Source: CAVVDY01 sp963815775 (GTDB lineage Bacteria; Acidobacteriota; Terriglobia; Terriglobales; Acidobacteriaceae). From it: 64,000 nucleotides of DNA. Shown piece after piece: positions 42,793 through 51,365 of the stretch. A program made the position numbers and the translations under genes. The notes below the pieces were generated by a model, which was not told where the DNA came from, ran no database searches, and saw nothing but the letters and a program-made list of their open reading frames with translations. Position 1 is the first letter of the stretch. Every line of letters begins with the position of its first letter. The stretch is from contig CAWFIB010000010.1 in the NCBI GenBank assembly GCA_963815775.1, forward strand, positions 124,001-188,000. Direction: 5' to 3'.

Positions 42793-43380
42793 TTAGCGCA
42801 GGAACCTTCGACGGATTGTGCCCGCAAACAGCATCGCCCCACTAGCCGCCAGGGCCAGCGTTCCGGGTTCAGGTACGCCCACGGGAGAAACCGAGGTGAG
42901 CTGCATGGCATCTCCATTCCCGCCATTGGTCGTCATCTGGAAATAGAAGCTGCCAAGCGGACCTCCGTTAGTGAAAAAGAAGTTGAAGTCTCCGCTAATC
43001 CCGTCAGGAGTACCCCAGGGATTACCCGTTGTCGGTTGGCCAACCAGCTCCTGCATCATATCCAGCATTGCTCCACCGGTATCCCAATAGGTGTAGGTGC
43101 CGAGATTGCTGATCGGGGCCAGATCGGCTTTGGTCCAGGTGCCATTACCGGAAGATGCGCCAGTCACGGTGATGGTTAGACTGGAAATATCGTTGTACAT
43201 GTCGTAAGCAGGACCACCCGGGTTTGGCAGGGTGGTGAGGTCAAGGGTGATCTGTCCGGTCGCGCTTGCATTGTTGTTGATTCCTGCCCACGCCAGATTG
43301 TAAGTCTGAAAGTCGTCGGCATAGGCGCTTGCCGCCAAGGCCAGCAGAACAACCAGCACTAAACTTTTCAAAAGCTTCAT
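42793..43380 (-). CDS. PEP-CTERM sorting-signal protein
   Basis: This 195-residue protein begins with a signal peptide (LLKSLVLVVLLALAASAYA) and ends with a textbook PEP-CTERM tail: VPEPGTLALAASGAMLF at about 169-185 and then RRRFLR. Exosortases process this signal. The body is beta-rich, with a TGxGTYTYWDTGG-like loop, resembling choice-of-anchor proteins; no enzyme is seen. ATG 43380 has GGAGG six bases before. The nearest exosortase is 34 kb away, in another region. Confidence 0.85.
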   Translation of the reverse strand: MKLLKSLVLVVLLALAASAYADDFQTYNLAWAGINNNASATGQITLDLTTLPNPGGPAYDMYNDISSLTITVTGASSGNGTWTKADLAPISNLGTYTYWDTGGAMLDMMQELVGQPTTGNPWGTPDGISGDFNFFFTNGGPLGSFYFQMTTNGGNGDAMQLTSVSPVGVPEPGTLALAASGAMLFAGTIRRRFLR

Positions 43381-43690
43381 TGAACCTCCGTCGAAGGGAA
43401 CCGCACGGGAATGCGCTTGATGGTACTGCCAAGCGTCCGACAAGGTATACGCCGCGGTTTTCGGGAAGTCAACGCTATTTTTTGGTTGAAAATGGTCCTG
43501 ATAAAGAGAGCATCTCCGATGGAGGTGACAGCCGCACCCCAGTTGGCAAGAATCAAGTAAGGTAAGGAAACGCGGCTGCGGTTATGGCCTCGGATCAGAA
43601 CCGTGCGTTGTGACAAGTGCAGCGCTTGCGCTGAGCTGCCTTATCATTCAACGCGCCACCCCGTTTGCCCGATGCCAGGATCCGGTCTGG

Positions 43691-44440
43691 TTATTCCACG
43701 TAAGGCTTCCAGCTTCCGTCCTTGCCTTCCATCAAGACGAGGGTGACCTTGGTCGGCGCAGCGCCGTAGAAATCCACGCCATACGATCGGATCAGCGTGC
43801 CGCGGTCCCAGGTATTGAAGCCTTTCACCAGATCGCTGGAGGCGTCGAACTCCTGGCCCAGCCGGTTCGCGTCCCATTTCCAGGAATACGTCACCCGCGC
43901 CAGGTGCGGCCGAATCATCTCGATGTTGTCGATCGCCACCAACTGGCGTTGCGCCAACGGCACCTGATAGGTCACCGTCTTGTCGGCGTTCGTGGTCTTC
44001 TCGACACCGCTGATTCCGTCCAGCACCTTCTGCCCCGCAGGCGTCAACTGGGAGACAATCGAGTTCCAGCTCTTCTGCTTGGTCGCCAGAATTCCCGCCT
44101 TGGTCAGCAATTTGTAATGCGGGTCCGTCGGCTTCTCATCCACGCTCGCGACGATCAGTCCGGTGCTGAAGCGGATGGTGGCCGCTCCCTGGCCGTGCAG
44201 GATAGTGTTGACCGCCGCGGTCGCCGCCGGCTGCGTCAAGACTTGCTTGGCGCCCTTGACGAAGTAGTAGATGGTTCCGCCTACCACCAGAACCAGTGCT
44301 GCCACGAAAAGAATGGGAAAGAGGTTCGACGACTTTCTTTCCATTTCAATTTCGGCAGCGAAGAGCTCGGGCCCTTTGGTTTCAGAAGTAACCAGTTGCG
44401 GCTTAGGTTCCTTCACTTCAGGATCGCTCATAGTGGGCAT
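43691..44440 (-). CDS. Membrane-anchored protein of unknown function
   Basis: This 249-residue protein has a cytoplasmic basic/acidic N-terminus, one membrane helix (about residues 40-62) and a soluble C-terminal domain (about 70-249) with FDASSDLVKGF and TKVTLVLMEGKDG. No known domain was recognised. ATG 44440 has GGAGG ten bases upstream, so it is preferred over a longer frame. It lies 258 bp after the M56 peptidase gene, on the same strand, so it might be regulated with it, but this is only position. Confidence 0.55.
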   Translation of the reverse strand: MPTMSDPEVKEPKPQLVTSETKGPELFAAEIEMERKSSNLFPILFVAALVLVVGGTIYYFVKGAKQVLTQPAATAAVNTILHGQGAATIRFSTGLIVASVDEKPTDPHYKLLTKAGILATKQKSWNSIVSQLTPAGQKVLDGISGVEKTTNADKTVTYQVPLAQRQLVAIDNIEMIRPHLARVTYSWKWDANRLGQEFDASSDLVKGFNTWDRGTLIRSYGVDFYGAAPTKVTLVLMEGKDGSWKPYVE

Positions 44441-44698
44441 AGTGTGGCACCTCCGGCGTTCACGGGGCAACCGCAAGGGATCCGGTGAAGCCCCGTGCCC
44501 ACCATACAATGCTGGCAGCGCAGGAGTTTACCGTTCCGGTTTCGGTGACAGCCCTGAACACTTCAAAGTATGAACTGTACGCACAGTACTGCAGTGAGGT
44601 GCATCACGAGGGGCTGTGAGGAGCGCACAAGACTTCCAACCTCTTCGCAGACGCAATTGCGCCGAAGTCCGGCGAGATGCGGCTTGTCTTCGGAAAAG

Positions 44699-45691
44699 TT
44701 ACTGGATCAGCTTCTCGAGAATCTGGTGCACCGAGCTCAAACTTCCCGGCCACACCAAAGCGGCGACCGCGAGGCTCCCCGCTACCAGGGCGACATTGCG
44801 CGCCACCTGCACCAGCGGAGCCAGCGGCTTCTCGGCATACTGTTGCTCGCGCAACAGGCGGTCGACGCGGACCGCCAGGTCTTCATCGTCGGTGACCAAA
44901 GAAGAATAGAGAGAAGACAACAGAAATGCCGGCTGATGATTCACGCCCAGCTTGGCAACCGAGACCAGCGCCGCCGCCAGCGACAGCGCCCGTTGCGAAT
45001 CGCCTGCCACAGCGTGATCGTCCGCAGCCCATTCGGTGTAACGTGCCCACTGCTTTTCAATCTTGCGGAAGCCGGAAATAAACGGGAAGGCATCCGGCGC
45101 CAGCAGATAGAGGAAGCGCTTGAGGTTGTCGCGCGACGCCTGGTGGGCCTCCTCGTGCCGGAAGGCCGCTTCGCGCTGCTCGCGCGTGAGCTTGTGCAAC
45201 ACACTGCGCGACACGATCAGCCGGGGACGAACCAGCCCGGCCACCGCCATCACCGGGGCCTGGCGCTTTACTACCAGCACCGGGGCCCTCTCTCCTTCGA
45301 CGGCGATCTCCTGTCCATCGCGCTCGCAACTGCTCATGTAACGCGAGGTGCGCAGCAGCGAGAAGCCGACACGGAACGCCGACAGAATCCAGACCAGGAA
45401 TCCCAGAGCAGCCGCTGTTAAACAGGCGAAACCAACTTTTTCGCCACTAGCCAGCGGCTCAAGCCACACGTAGCTGGGAATGCAGAAGCCAACCACCAGG
45501 AACAATGTGAGCGCGGAGGGGAACATCCGAAAAACGAAGAGGAACTTCGCGGCAAAACCCGGCTTGGAATGTTCAGCTACCCGCAGCGCCGCCGGAGCGC
45601 CAATCCATACCAGTAGCGCGGCCGCCGCGTGCATGATAAAAAACGACGCAAAGCAGAGGCACAGAAGCCGTAGCAGGTATGGCAGCGCCAT
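44699..45691 (-). CDS. M56/BlaR1-family membrane metallopeptidase
   Basis: This 330-residue protein has four or more membrane helices in two groups and, between them, the zinc motif HEEAH (about residue 179) preceded by FRH, as in M56 peptidases of the BlaR1/MecR1 type. It lacks the beta-lactam sensor domain of true BlaR1. Such proteins cleave a BlaI-type repressor in response to a signal. It starts four bases after the BlaI-like gene with a GGAG site, so the pair is a sensor/repressor unit. The signal is unknown. Confidence 0.82.
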   Translation of the reverse strand: MALPYLLRLLCLCFASFFIMHAAAALLVWIGAPAALRVAEHSKPGFAAKFLFVFRMFPSALTLFLVVGFCIPSYVWLEPLASGEKVGFACLTAAALGFLVWILSAFRVGFSLLRTSRYMSSCERDGQEIAVEGERAPVLVVKRQAPVMAVAGLVRPRLIVSRSVLHKLTREQREAAFRHEEAHQASRDNLKRFLYLLAPDAFPFISGFRKIEKQWARYTEWAADDHAVAGDSQRALSLAAALVSVAKLGVNHQPAFLLSSLYSSLVTDDEDLAVRVDRLLREQQYAEKPLAPLVQVARNVALVAGSLAVAALVWPGSLSSVHQILEKLIQ

Positions 45692-45695
45692 TACT

Positions 45696-46091
45696 TCATT
45701 CTCCGGTAAGCGCGCGGCGCTTGGCCTGTATCTTCACTTCCAGTTGATCAAGCAGGTTGGGATCATGCTCGCCCACCGCATCGACCAGGCAGGACAGCAG
45801 CAGCTCGCGCGACGGCTCCGTTCCGGCGAGAAACCCAGCCAGCAGGTCGTCGGTACGCTGCCGATCCCACTCGCCCTTGGAGACGCGCTGGGAGTAGATG
45901 AAGGCGCGGTCGCACTTGGTGCGGTCGAGCAGACCTTTCTTGTATAGCCGATCCATTGTGGTCATCACGGTCGTGTATGCCAGATCGCGATCGAGCTGTT
46001 GCACCACCTCGCGCACGTTGCACGCGCCCGTCCGCCACACCACTTCCATTACTGAGAGTTCGAGCGGCCCAAGTGCGAGCGACTCCGTCAT
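45696..46091 (-). CDS. BlaI/MecI-family repressor
   Basis: This 131-residue protein has the BlaI/MecI winged helix: LGPLELSVMEVVWRTG (residues about 6-21), NVREVVQQL and YTTVMTTMDRLYKKGLL (recognition helix), then an extended dimerisation region. It binds as a dimer to TACA/TGTA-like dyads and is inactivated by proteolysis by its M56 partner. ATG 46091 is chosen for GGAGGGCGAG. A dyad at 46255-46272 upstream may be its operator. It is paired with the peptidase gene, four bases apart. Confidence 0.85.
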   Translation of the reverse strand: MTESLALGPLELSVMEVVWRTGACNVREVVQQLDRDLAYTTVMTTMDRLYKKGLLDRTKCDRAFIYSQRVSKGEWDRQRTDDLLAGFLAGTEPSRELLLSCLVDAVGEHDPNLLDQLEVKIQAKRRALTGE

Positions 46092-46254
46092 CTCGCCCTC
46101 CTCCACTCGCCGTTGTGCAAAGATTTTCACTTGTGACTCCGAAGATAGCTGGAACTGCGTGAACTGAATTCTATATCGCTACTACCGCACTCGGCCAGCT
46201 AAAAAGCTATCAGCCCTTAGCTATCGGTGGAGCGGCGAAGACGATTTCAGTAAA

Positions 46255-46272
46255 CTACTATGTGGCTAGTAG
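46255..46272. promoter_or_regulatory. Possible BlaI operator dyad
   Basis: CTACTA and TAGTAG flank TGTGGC, about 165 bases before the BlaI-type gene. Known BlaI/MecI operators contain similar TAC/GTA half sites. The match is short and the distance somewhat large. Confidence 0.3.
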
Positions 46273-46387
46273 ATTCGAACATGCCTTTTGGCCGGTGTCA
46301 TGTATTTTGGAAACGCTACGAGCGCCGAAGCAACGCGAAGAACCGCGGAGGAAAACCCGCAATCGGTTTTTCCTGACAACTGACAAC

Positions 46388-46783
46388 TTACTGAAAGCTG
46401 ACGGCTGATAGCTGAGAGCTCTTCGCCGGACGCTGGGATCTGGCAGCTGGCGGCTTGATCAGCTTCGCATACTCCGCCTTGGCCTGCCGGTAGATGGGAA
46501 TGTCAGGATCGGCGCCTTTCCAGAGAGTGAGGAAGTCCTGATACGACTTGCGCGCGGCGTCCTTGTCGCCCAGCATGCCGCGTAGCTGCTCCCCTGCAGC
46601 CCCCAGCACCTTCACGACTTCGTTTCGGTTCTCCGCCTCCTTCTTTGTTTTGGCGAATGTCTGCCCCGTCCGACAGTTCACGGCCCGCAGTTCGATCCCA
46701 TAATGATTGCCTACATCGGCGATCGAGCCTACCAGGTAAGCCTTGCTGTTACTTTGAGCGCAGGACCTGGCTTCAGTTATCAC
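46388..46783 (-). pseudogene. Internally deleted remnant of a kinase/TPR-type protein
   Basis: The frame joins two pieces usually far apart in acidobacterial protein-kinase/TPR proteins: a segment like YLVGSIADVGNHYGIELRA and, after LRGMLG, the terminal KSYQDFLTLWKGADPDIP repeat with QAKAEYAKL. The central part and the kinase or TPR domains are missing. It has no good ribosome site. The likely cause is a large internal deletion. A second relic of the same C-terminus is at 51047-51238. Confidence 0.55.
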
Positions 46784-46900
46784 CTGTCAGAGATGGCGTT
46801 TTTCAACTGGTTCTTTGGCGGCCCCTCGGTCGGAGTCAACGGCTGGTACTCGGACAACGCAACCTTTCTCAACGATGCCGGCCCTATCTGCCAACCATGA
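46748..46900 (+). pseudogene. C-terminal remnant of an unknown secreted protein
   Basis: Fifty residues, from VTLSAGPGFSYHL to NDAGPICQP, read like the end of a real protein (aromatic/Gly-rich, with FFNWFFGG) but have no start or ribosome site and begin inside the opposite-strand relic. It appears truncated at the junction near 46750. The family was not identified. Confidence 0.35.
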
Positions 46901-47070
46901 GCTGATCGGTAAAGAACGTCGGCAAGGAGGAGGGCACGGCCCTCCTCCCGTGGCCGGCACAACCCTGTTACGGATCTACGGCAAGACGGTGCCTACCAAC
47001 GGGGCGCGCCGTCTTCAACTATGGACGTCGCGGCGCTGCTATGTCCTTGTTAGTTTCGATGGGCTAGAAA

Positions 47071-47784
47071 CTACTCGCCATTAGCAGCGCCGCCGCTGCC
47101 ACTCACCTGTAGCGCGACCAGCCGGGCTACGAGTACGGTGAGGTAAAGTTGGCCTGCGAGCGCCTCTCCCATGGCCAGCATGCGCGCCACCGGCAACTTG
47201 GGAACAATGTCGCCGTAGCCCACCGTGGTGAGGGTTGCGAAGCTGAAGTATGTCCAGGCGGCCATGGTAACTGGGGGAGCTCCGGTCGCAACAAACGATT
47301 CCGGGTGAAGCCTGCTGATAATCGCATAACCATGCGCCCAGCCCATCCCCAGGAGCAGATACGCAGCTATGGCTCCCTGAATCCGCGAGCCGGAAACCGG
47401 CCCCCGCTCGAAGACTCGAACCAGCAAAACGATGATCAACAGAATGATCGCGGCGAGCGTGATCGGATCGCGCAGTGTGGCTAACGGCGGATACCATCTC
47501 GTTCCCCACCGGGTAATCAGCCCGGCAAAGCCGGTAAGAAAGCTGAGATAGAAGAGAGCCGGGCGTCCCCAGGCGATGGCCGCTCCGGAGAACAACAGCA
47601 AGGAATAGGCAACGTCCACATATGCGTTGAAGTGGTGCTCGACGACGTTCGTCAGGGGAAAGACGAAGGTAAACAGAACCAGCAAAGTGAGAAAGAAGGA
47701 CAGATTGGCCTGTGCCTCCCAGGTGTCGTGCACCAGGCGGCGAGCCTTCTGGCTGACGTGACGTTTGGCGGCGACGGGAGGCAT
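47071..47784 (-). CDS. K+ channel-like membrane protein
   Basis: This 237-residue protein has about six hydrophobic helices and the filter TTVGYGD near its C-terminus (about residue 192), between the last two helices. The arrangement resembles a voltage-gated-type K+ channel fused without sensor charges or a MscS-unrelated channel; only the filter is firm. ATG 47784 is chosen (MPPVAAK), with an adjacent AGG; the frame is open to 47898. It is not related in sequence to the channel at 42213. Confidence 0.72.
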   Translation of the reverse strand: MPPVAAKRHVSQKARRLVHDTWEAQANLSFFLTLLVLFTFVFPLTNVVEHHFNAYVDVAYSLLLFSGAAIAWGRPALFYLSFLTGFAGLITRWGTRWYPPLATLRDPITLAAIILLIIVLLVRVFERGPVSGSRIQGAIAAYLLLGMGWAHGYAIISRLHPESFVATGAPPVTMAAWTYFSFATLTTVGYGDIVPKLPVARMLAMGEALAGQLYLTVLVARLVALQVSGSGGAANGE

Positions 47785-48032
47785 CCTGCGCAGCAGAATA
47801 CTGCAAAGCTCGTTCTGTCTACTACCCTTTTTGGCACGAAAGGGCCGGACACTTCCATGCGTCCAGCTTTGTCGATTGAATTTCTGGCCTGGAGGCATGG
47901 CGATGTGCAGGAAAACATTGCAACTTTTATGCTGCCACTGGTAATTTTTCTAGTTACACGACTACCCACCGGCTCGTAAGATTACGCCGAGTCCAGAATC
48001 CTGCTACCTTCACGTAGCAAGGGGAGAACAGT

Positions 48033-48632
48033 ATGCATACAGGATTAAAATTGGCCAAACTGGCCGCATTCTGCACGCTCGCAACCGCCCTGGTCATCGC
48101 CATGACGGCACCGGGATTTGCGCGCGACCGCTATGAAACCATCGACGCGACTGCCTGGGGCACCAGCACCCAGATGGGCGCTCACTACGACGTTACGGTC
48201 ACGATCTACGACTGGTCCACCGCAGCCGACCGGCAGATTCTTGTCCAAGCGTTCCAGAAGGGACAGAACCAGGGCCTGGTCAACGCCCTGACCAAAATGA
48301 AGGCGGTGGGTCACATCGCCATCACCGGCACGCTCGGCTACGATCTCGCCTACATTCGAATGGAGCCCACGCCCACTGGCAGGAAGATCTCCTTCGTCAC
48401 CAACCGCCAGATCCGCCCTGGAGAGGCTTATGCCGATACCCAGAGTATCGCTTACAACCTATCGGCGGGTGAGATCGAGCTCAACGATCAGGACAAGACC
48501 AAGAGCACCGGCATGTTGGCGCCCGCCGCACAGCTCATCATCAACGATCAAGGCAAGTTGCAGCTGGACCTGAGGGAGAACCCCTGGCGGCTGTCGGACA
48601 TCATCGACTGGAAGGGCGGCTCCGATAATTAA
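48033..48632 (+). CDS. Secreted protein of unknown function
   Basis: This 199-residue protein has a signal peptide (LAAFCTLATALVIAMTA, ending GFA) and a GGGGAG site before the ATG. The exported part is beta-rich with YDVTVTIYDWSTAADRQILVQAF and GHIAITGTLGYDLAYI; no known family was recognised. It lies alone on the + strand, between a channel gene and an intergenic repeat element, with no operon partners. Confidence 0.55.
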   Translation: MHTGLKLAKLAAFCTLATALVIAMTAPGFARDRYETIDATAWGTSTQMGAHYDVTVTIYDWSTAADRQILVQAFQKGQNQGLVNALTKMKAVGHIAITGTLGYDLAYIRMEPTPTGRKISFVTNRQIRPGEAYADTQSIAYNLSAGEIELNDQDKTKSTGMLAPAAQLIINDQGKLQLDLRENPWRLSDIIDWKGGSDN

Positions 48633-48740
48633 GGCATTTCGGCCTTTCGTAGATCGGAGTAGAACCAGGCTTCAGGACGGCGTCGGGTCTGTGGGCTGAT
48701 CTCTACCGCCAGTTGATTTTTTCTTAGGGCATAGGGACGC

Positions 48741-48920
48741 GGCGCTTCAGAGGCTGTTACGAAACTGGTGCCGTCCGCTGAAGCGGACTCGGGATTTCCC
48801 ACTTACGCCCTCCCACCGATGAATCGGTGGGCTTAGATATGCTGTCCCTGCGGGACGGGCGTGTGGTTTGTCCCACCGTCGTAGCTCAAGCACGAATTTC
48901 GTAACAGCCTGTGAAGCGCC
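48741..48920. repeat. 180-bp element with 24-bp inverted ends, copy 1
   Basis: GGCGCTTCAGAGGCTGTTACG and three more bases (48741-48764) match the reverse complement of 48897-48920 at 23 of 24 positions. Inside are three hairpins: GTCCGCT-GA-AGCGGAC (48773-48788), CCCACCGAT-GA-ATCGGTGGG (48812-48831) and GTCCC-TGC-GGGAC (48844-48856). The homologous copy is at 54908-55085. It fills most of the 394-base gap after the + strand gene. Confidence 0.82.
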
Positions 48921-49026
48921 GCACTACCCAATTTGATGCGGCTCTACGCGTCGACAACCACTACATCCGCCTTGCTCTACTTGTGAGGAAAGGGCAGGCC
49001 TGGATGGCTCCGGGCCTGCCCTCCGC

Positions 49027-50916
49027 TTACTGTGCCGGCTGTTCAGCAGGCGCTGCCTTGTGAGCCCTCTTCCTGGGAGCCGGTGCATTACGCGACTGCG
49101 GCTGCACCTGCGTCTCATCCACTACCGTACCCTCTTCCAGTTGTCCGCCGCAGAGGTTGCCCTCCGGCACGAAGTAGAAGTGGGTCGCCTTGCCCTTGGT
49201 ACCGCCGGCGCGAGGCTGAACCCGGCTGCCGTCGACCTTGGTCGGTCCGTCAGTCGTGAGGTAGTACTTCACGTTGACCGAGCGCTGCGAGCCCAACGTC
49301 TGCTCGTTGACCGATTCCTTGTCGTCGGTGTAGCCCACCACGTCCAGCTTGCCGTTCGGCATCTGCTGCAAGCGCAGCGCCAAGCGGTCCAGCGTGTCTT
49401 TGCAATCGTTGTCCACACGCCACGGTTTCTTGGGGTTCTTCTCAAACGTACACTCGCCCCAATCTTCGATGTTCACGCAGCTCTTCACCGCGGGAACATT
49501 GACCGACGCCGTGCAGTTTGCACTGAGGTTGGCGCGATCATCGGTGGCCGTGCCGGTGACGGTGATGGTGTTGCCGGCATCCGCATTGGTCGCCGTCAAG
49601 GTGGCCGAGGTGCCGTTCGGCGTCAACTGCCCGCCGGTGGCCGACCACTTATAGGACATCGGCCAGCCCTGTGGATCGGTGGCCGTCATGGTGATGGTTG
49701 AAGGCTCGCCGATGGCGATGGTCGTCGGGCTCGCCGTGCAGCTTACCTCCGGCGCCGCCGGCTGCTTGATGGTAAAGCTGGCCGAGCAGGTCGCCGAGTT
49801 GTTCTTCTTTTCCCTGGCGTCGGTCGCGGTGCCGGTTACGGTGTAGCTGCCCGGCGCAAGCCCTGTGGTATCTATGCTGGCCGTCGTGCCGTTACTGGAG
49901 ACCTTGGCCCCGGTGCTTGTCCAGTTGTAGGTGATCGTATGCTTGGGCTTGAAGTTCTGGGTACTGATGGTCGCCGTTACCGGCTCTCCGGACCAAACTT
50001 CGGTCGGTGAGGCCGAGCATGTGGCCGACACAGGGACCGGCGGCTTGCCGCCGAAGTCAAAGTACAAGCCCGCCAGGGCGCCGCTCTGGGCGACGTTGTA
50101 GAGAAAGTCGCGGTCATCCAGCGGACCGAAATTCTTGTTGTAGTCCACATACAGATAGCGCCAGCCCAGACCAAGTCCAAGCTTGGGAGTGAAGTTGTAG
50201 GTGAAGAGACCAACTGCCTGGTAGTCAAGGCTCGCTCCGCCACCACCCGCGTCGCCGCTCGCCGAGATCGCCGCCTTCTCCGAGAGAGGTACGACAAATC
50301 TCATGCCGCCAAGGCCGTCAACCCAGTTCACCGATCGCGAGTGATTAAGGCCTGCAGGCTCTAACGTCAGGTTCTGGCTCACATACCAGTAGCGGATACC
50401 GGCCAGGGCGTCGATCTTGAAGTGCTCACCGTCCAGCAGCCTGTATCCGAACTTCGGGGTAAAAATCGACTCCGTAATGTGAAAGTCGACTGAAGTCTGC
50501 CCCGCCTCATTCAATGGGATTCCGACGTTGTCACCGAGCTTGACCCAGAAGAAATCGATGGGTATCAGGAAGCGGCCCTTGTCGGCCTCGACAGCAATCG
50601 GTATTACACCCTTGAGGACGTGAAAGACATCGCTGAATGACTCATGGATACTGGCGTTGTGGCCACCCACTCCCACCGTCCCGTGAATTCCTGGAAACCA
50701 GCCATAGATCGACATGCGGATGCGCCAGCTATCGTCGGAAGCGGTTGAAGAGGGGGCATCGGGAAGTGGAGCCGGGGCCGCGGCGGCATCGGCTTCGGGC
50801 CCCGGGACAGCGGCTGACGCGTCAGCCGGACCTTGCGCCTGGGCGGAAGCCATGGAAAGTATGCTCAATAACACTGTCGCAAAGACCGCGAACCACGCTC
50901 TGCGGACTACATTCAT
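49027..50916 (-). CDS. Outer-membrane barrel / Ig-like / OmpA-like protein
   Basis: This 629-residue protein begins with a signal peptide (about residues 6-27, ending AQAQ). Residues about 60-285 form an outer-membrane beta-barrel region with alternating aromatic strands, then come two Ig/PKD-like domains (TCSASPTEVWSGEP and VSCTASPTTIAIGEP), each with Cys, and a C-terminal OmpA-like domain (LDVVGYTDDKES, near residue 540). The latter may bind peptidoglycan. The tail is Ala/Pro-rich and basic. ATG 50916 has GGAG upstream. Fusion of barrel, Ig and OmpA domains is uncommon. Confidence 0.72.
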   Translation of the reverse strand: MNVVRRAWFAVFATVLLSILSMASAQAQGPADASAAVPGPEADAAAAPAPLPDAPSSTASDDSWRIRMSIYGWFPGIHGTVGVGGHNASIHESFSDVFHVLKGVIPIAVEADKGRFLIPIDFFWVKLGDNVGIPLNEAGQTSVDFHITESIFTPKFGYRLLDGEHFKIDALAGIRYWYVSQNLTLEPAGLNHSRSVNWVDGLGGMRFVVPLSEKAAISASGDAGGGGASLDYQAVGLFTYNFTPKLGLGLGWRYLYVDYNKNFGPLDDRDFLYNVAQSGALAGLYFDFGGKPPVPVSATCSASPTEVWSGEPVTATISTQNFKPKHTITYNWTSTGAKVSSNGTTASIDTTGLAPGSYTVTGTATDAREKKNNSATCSASFTIKQPAAPEVSCTASPTTIAIGEPSTITMTATDPQGWPMSYKWSATGGQLTPNGTSATLTATNADAGNTITVTGTATDDRANLSANCTASVNVPAVKSCVNIEDWGECTFEKNPKKPWRVDNDCKDTLDRLALRLQQMPNGKLDVVGYTDDKESVNEQTLGSQRSVNVKYYLTTDGPTKVDGSRVQPRAGGTKGKATHFYFVPEGNLCGGQLEEGTVVDETQVQPQSRNAPAPRKRAHKAAPAEQPAQ

Positions 50917-51046
50917 TTCATTTCTCCATCGTACGGCAGTGAAAGTGATTACGTCCTGGACGCCCCACAAATTCGAGCTAACCAGGCACGCATTTATGCT
51001 TATGTCTAATCGTAATCAGCCCAGCTAAAGTGCTGAACTGGTAGAA

Positions 51047-51238
51047 CTACGAAGTTTTTGCCCAAAGTTTGCCCAAAGAATGACCAGCCGGGAGCCCGCT
51101 GAACGGACGGAGCCTGGGGTACTCCACTTTCGCCTCCCGGCAAACGGGAATATTGGGATTCGGATTGGGATCGGCATCTTTGCAGAGGGCGAAAAAGTTC
51201 TGGTATTCGGTTCGGGTTGCCTCGCAATTGCAGGCCAT
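51047..51238 (-). pseudogene. Second degenerate relic of the kinase/TPR C-terminus
   Basis: TEYQNFFALCKDADPN, followed by IPVCREAKVEYPRL, resembles the ARxxYQDFLTLWKDADPDIPI...QAKAEYAKL terminal repeat, with a few inserted residues and no upstream repeats in frame. It is therefore a decayed copy, about 4 kb from the one at 46388. Confidence 0.45.
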
Positions 51239-51365
51239 CTTGGACGGCTGGGCCCATTTGAAGGTAATAGTTGGACAAAGCCAAGGTCAATCACCACTAT
51301 GGGGTATGACGCGGAGGTAACGCCAGCGCAACGACTTAAGCGGTAATTCCGAAGTCTCATGGGGT

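Noticed and set aside
43610..44488. Long + strand open frame opposite the unknown membrane protein
   Set aside because: Antisense; the minus-strand frame has a ribosome site and a sensible membrane helix.
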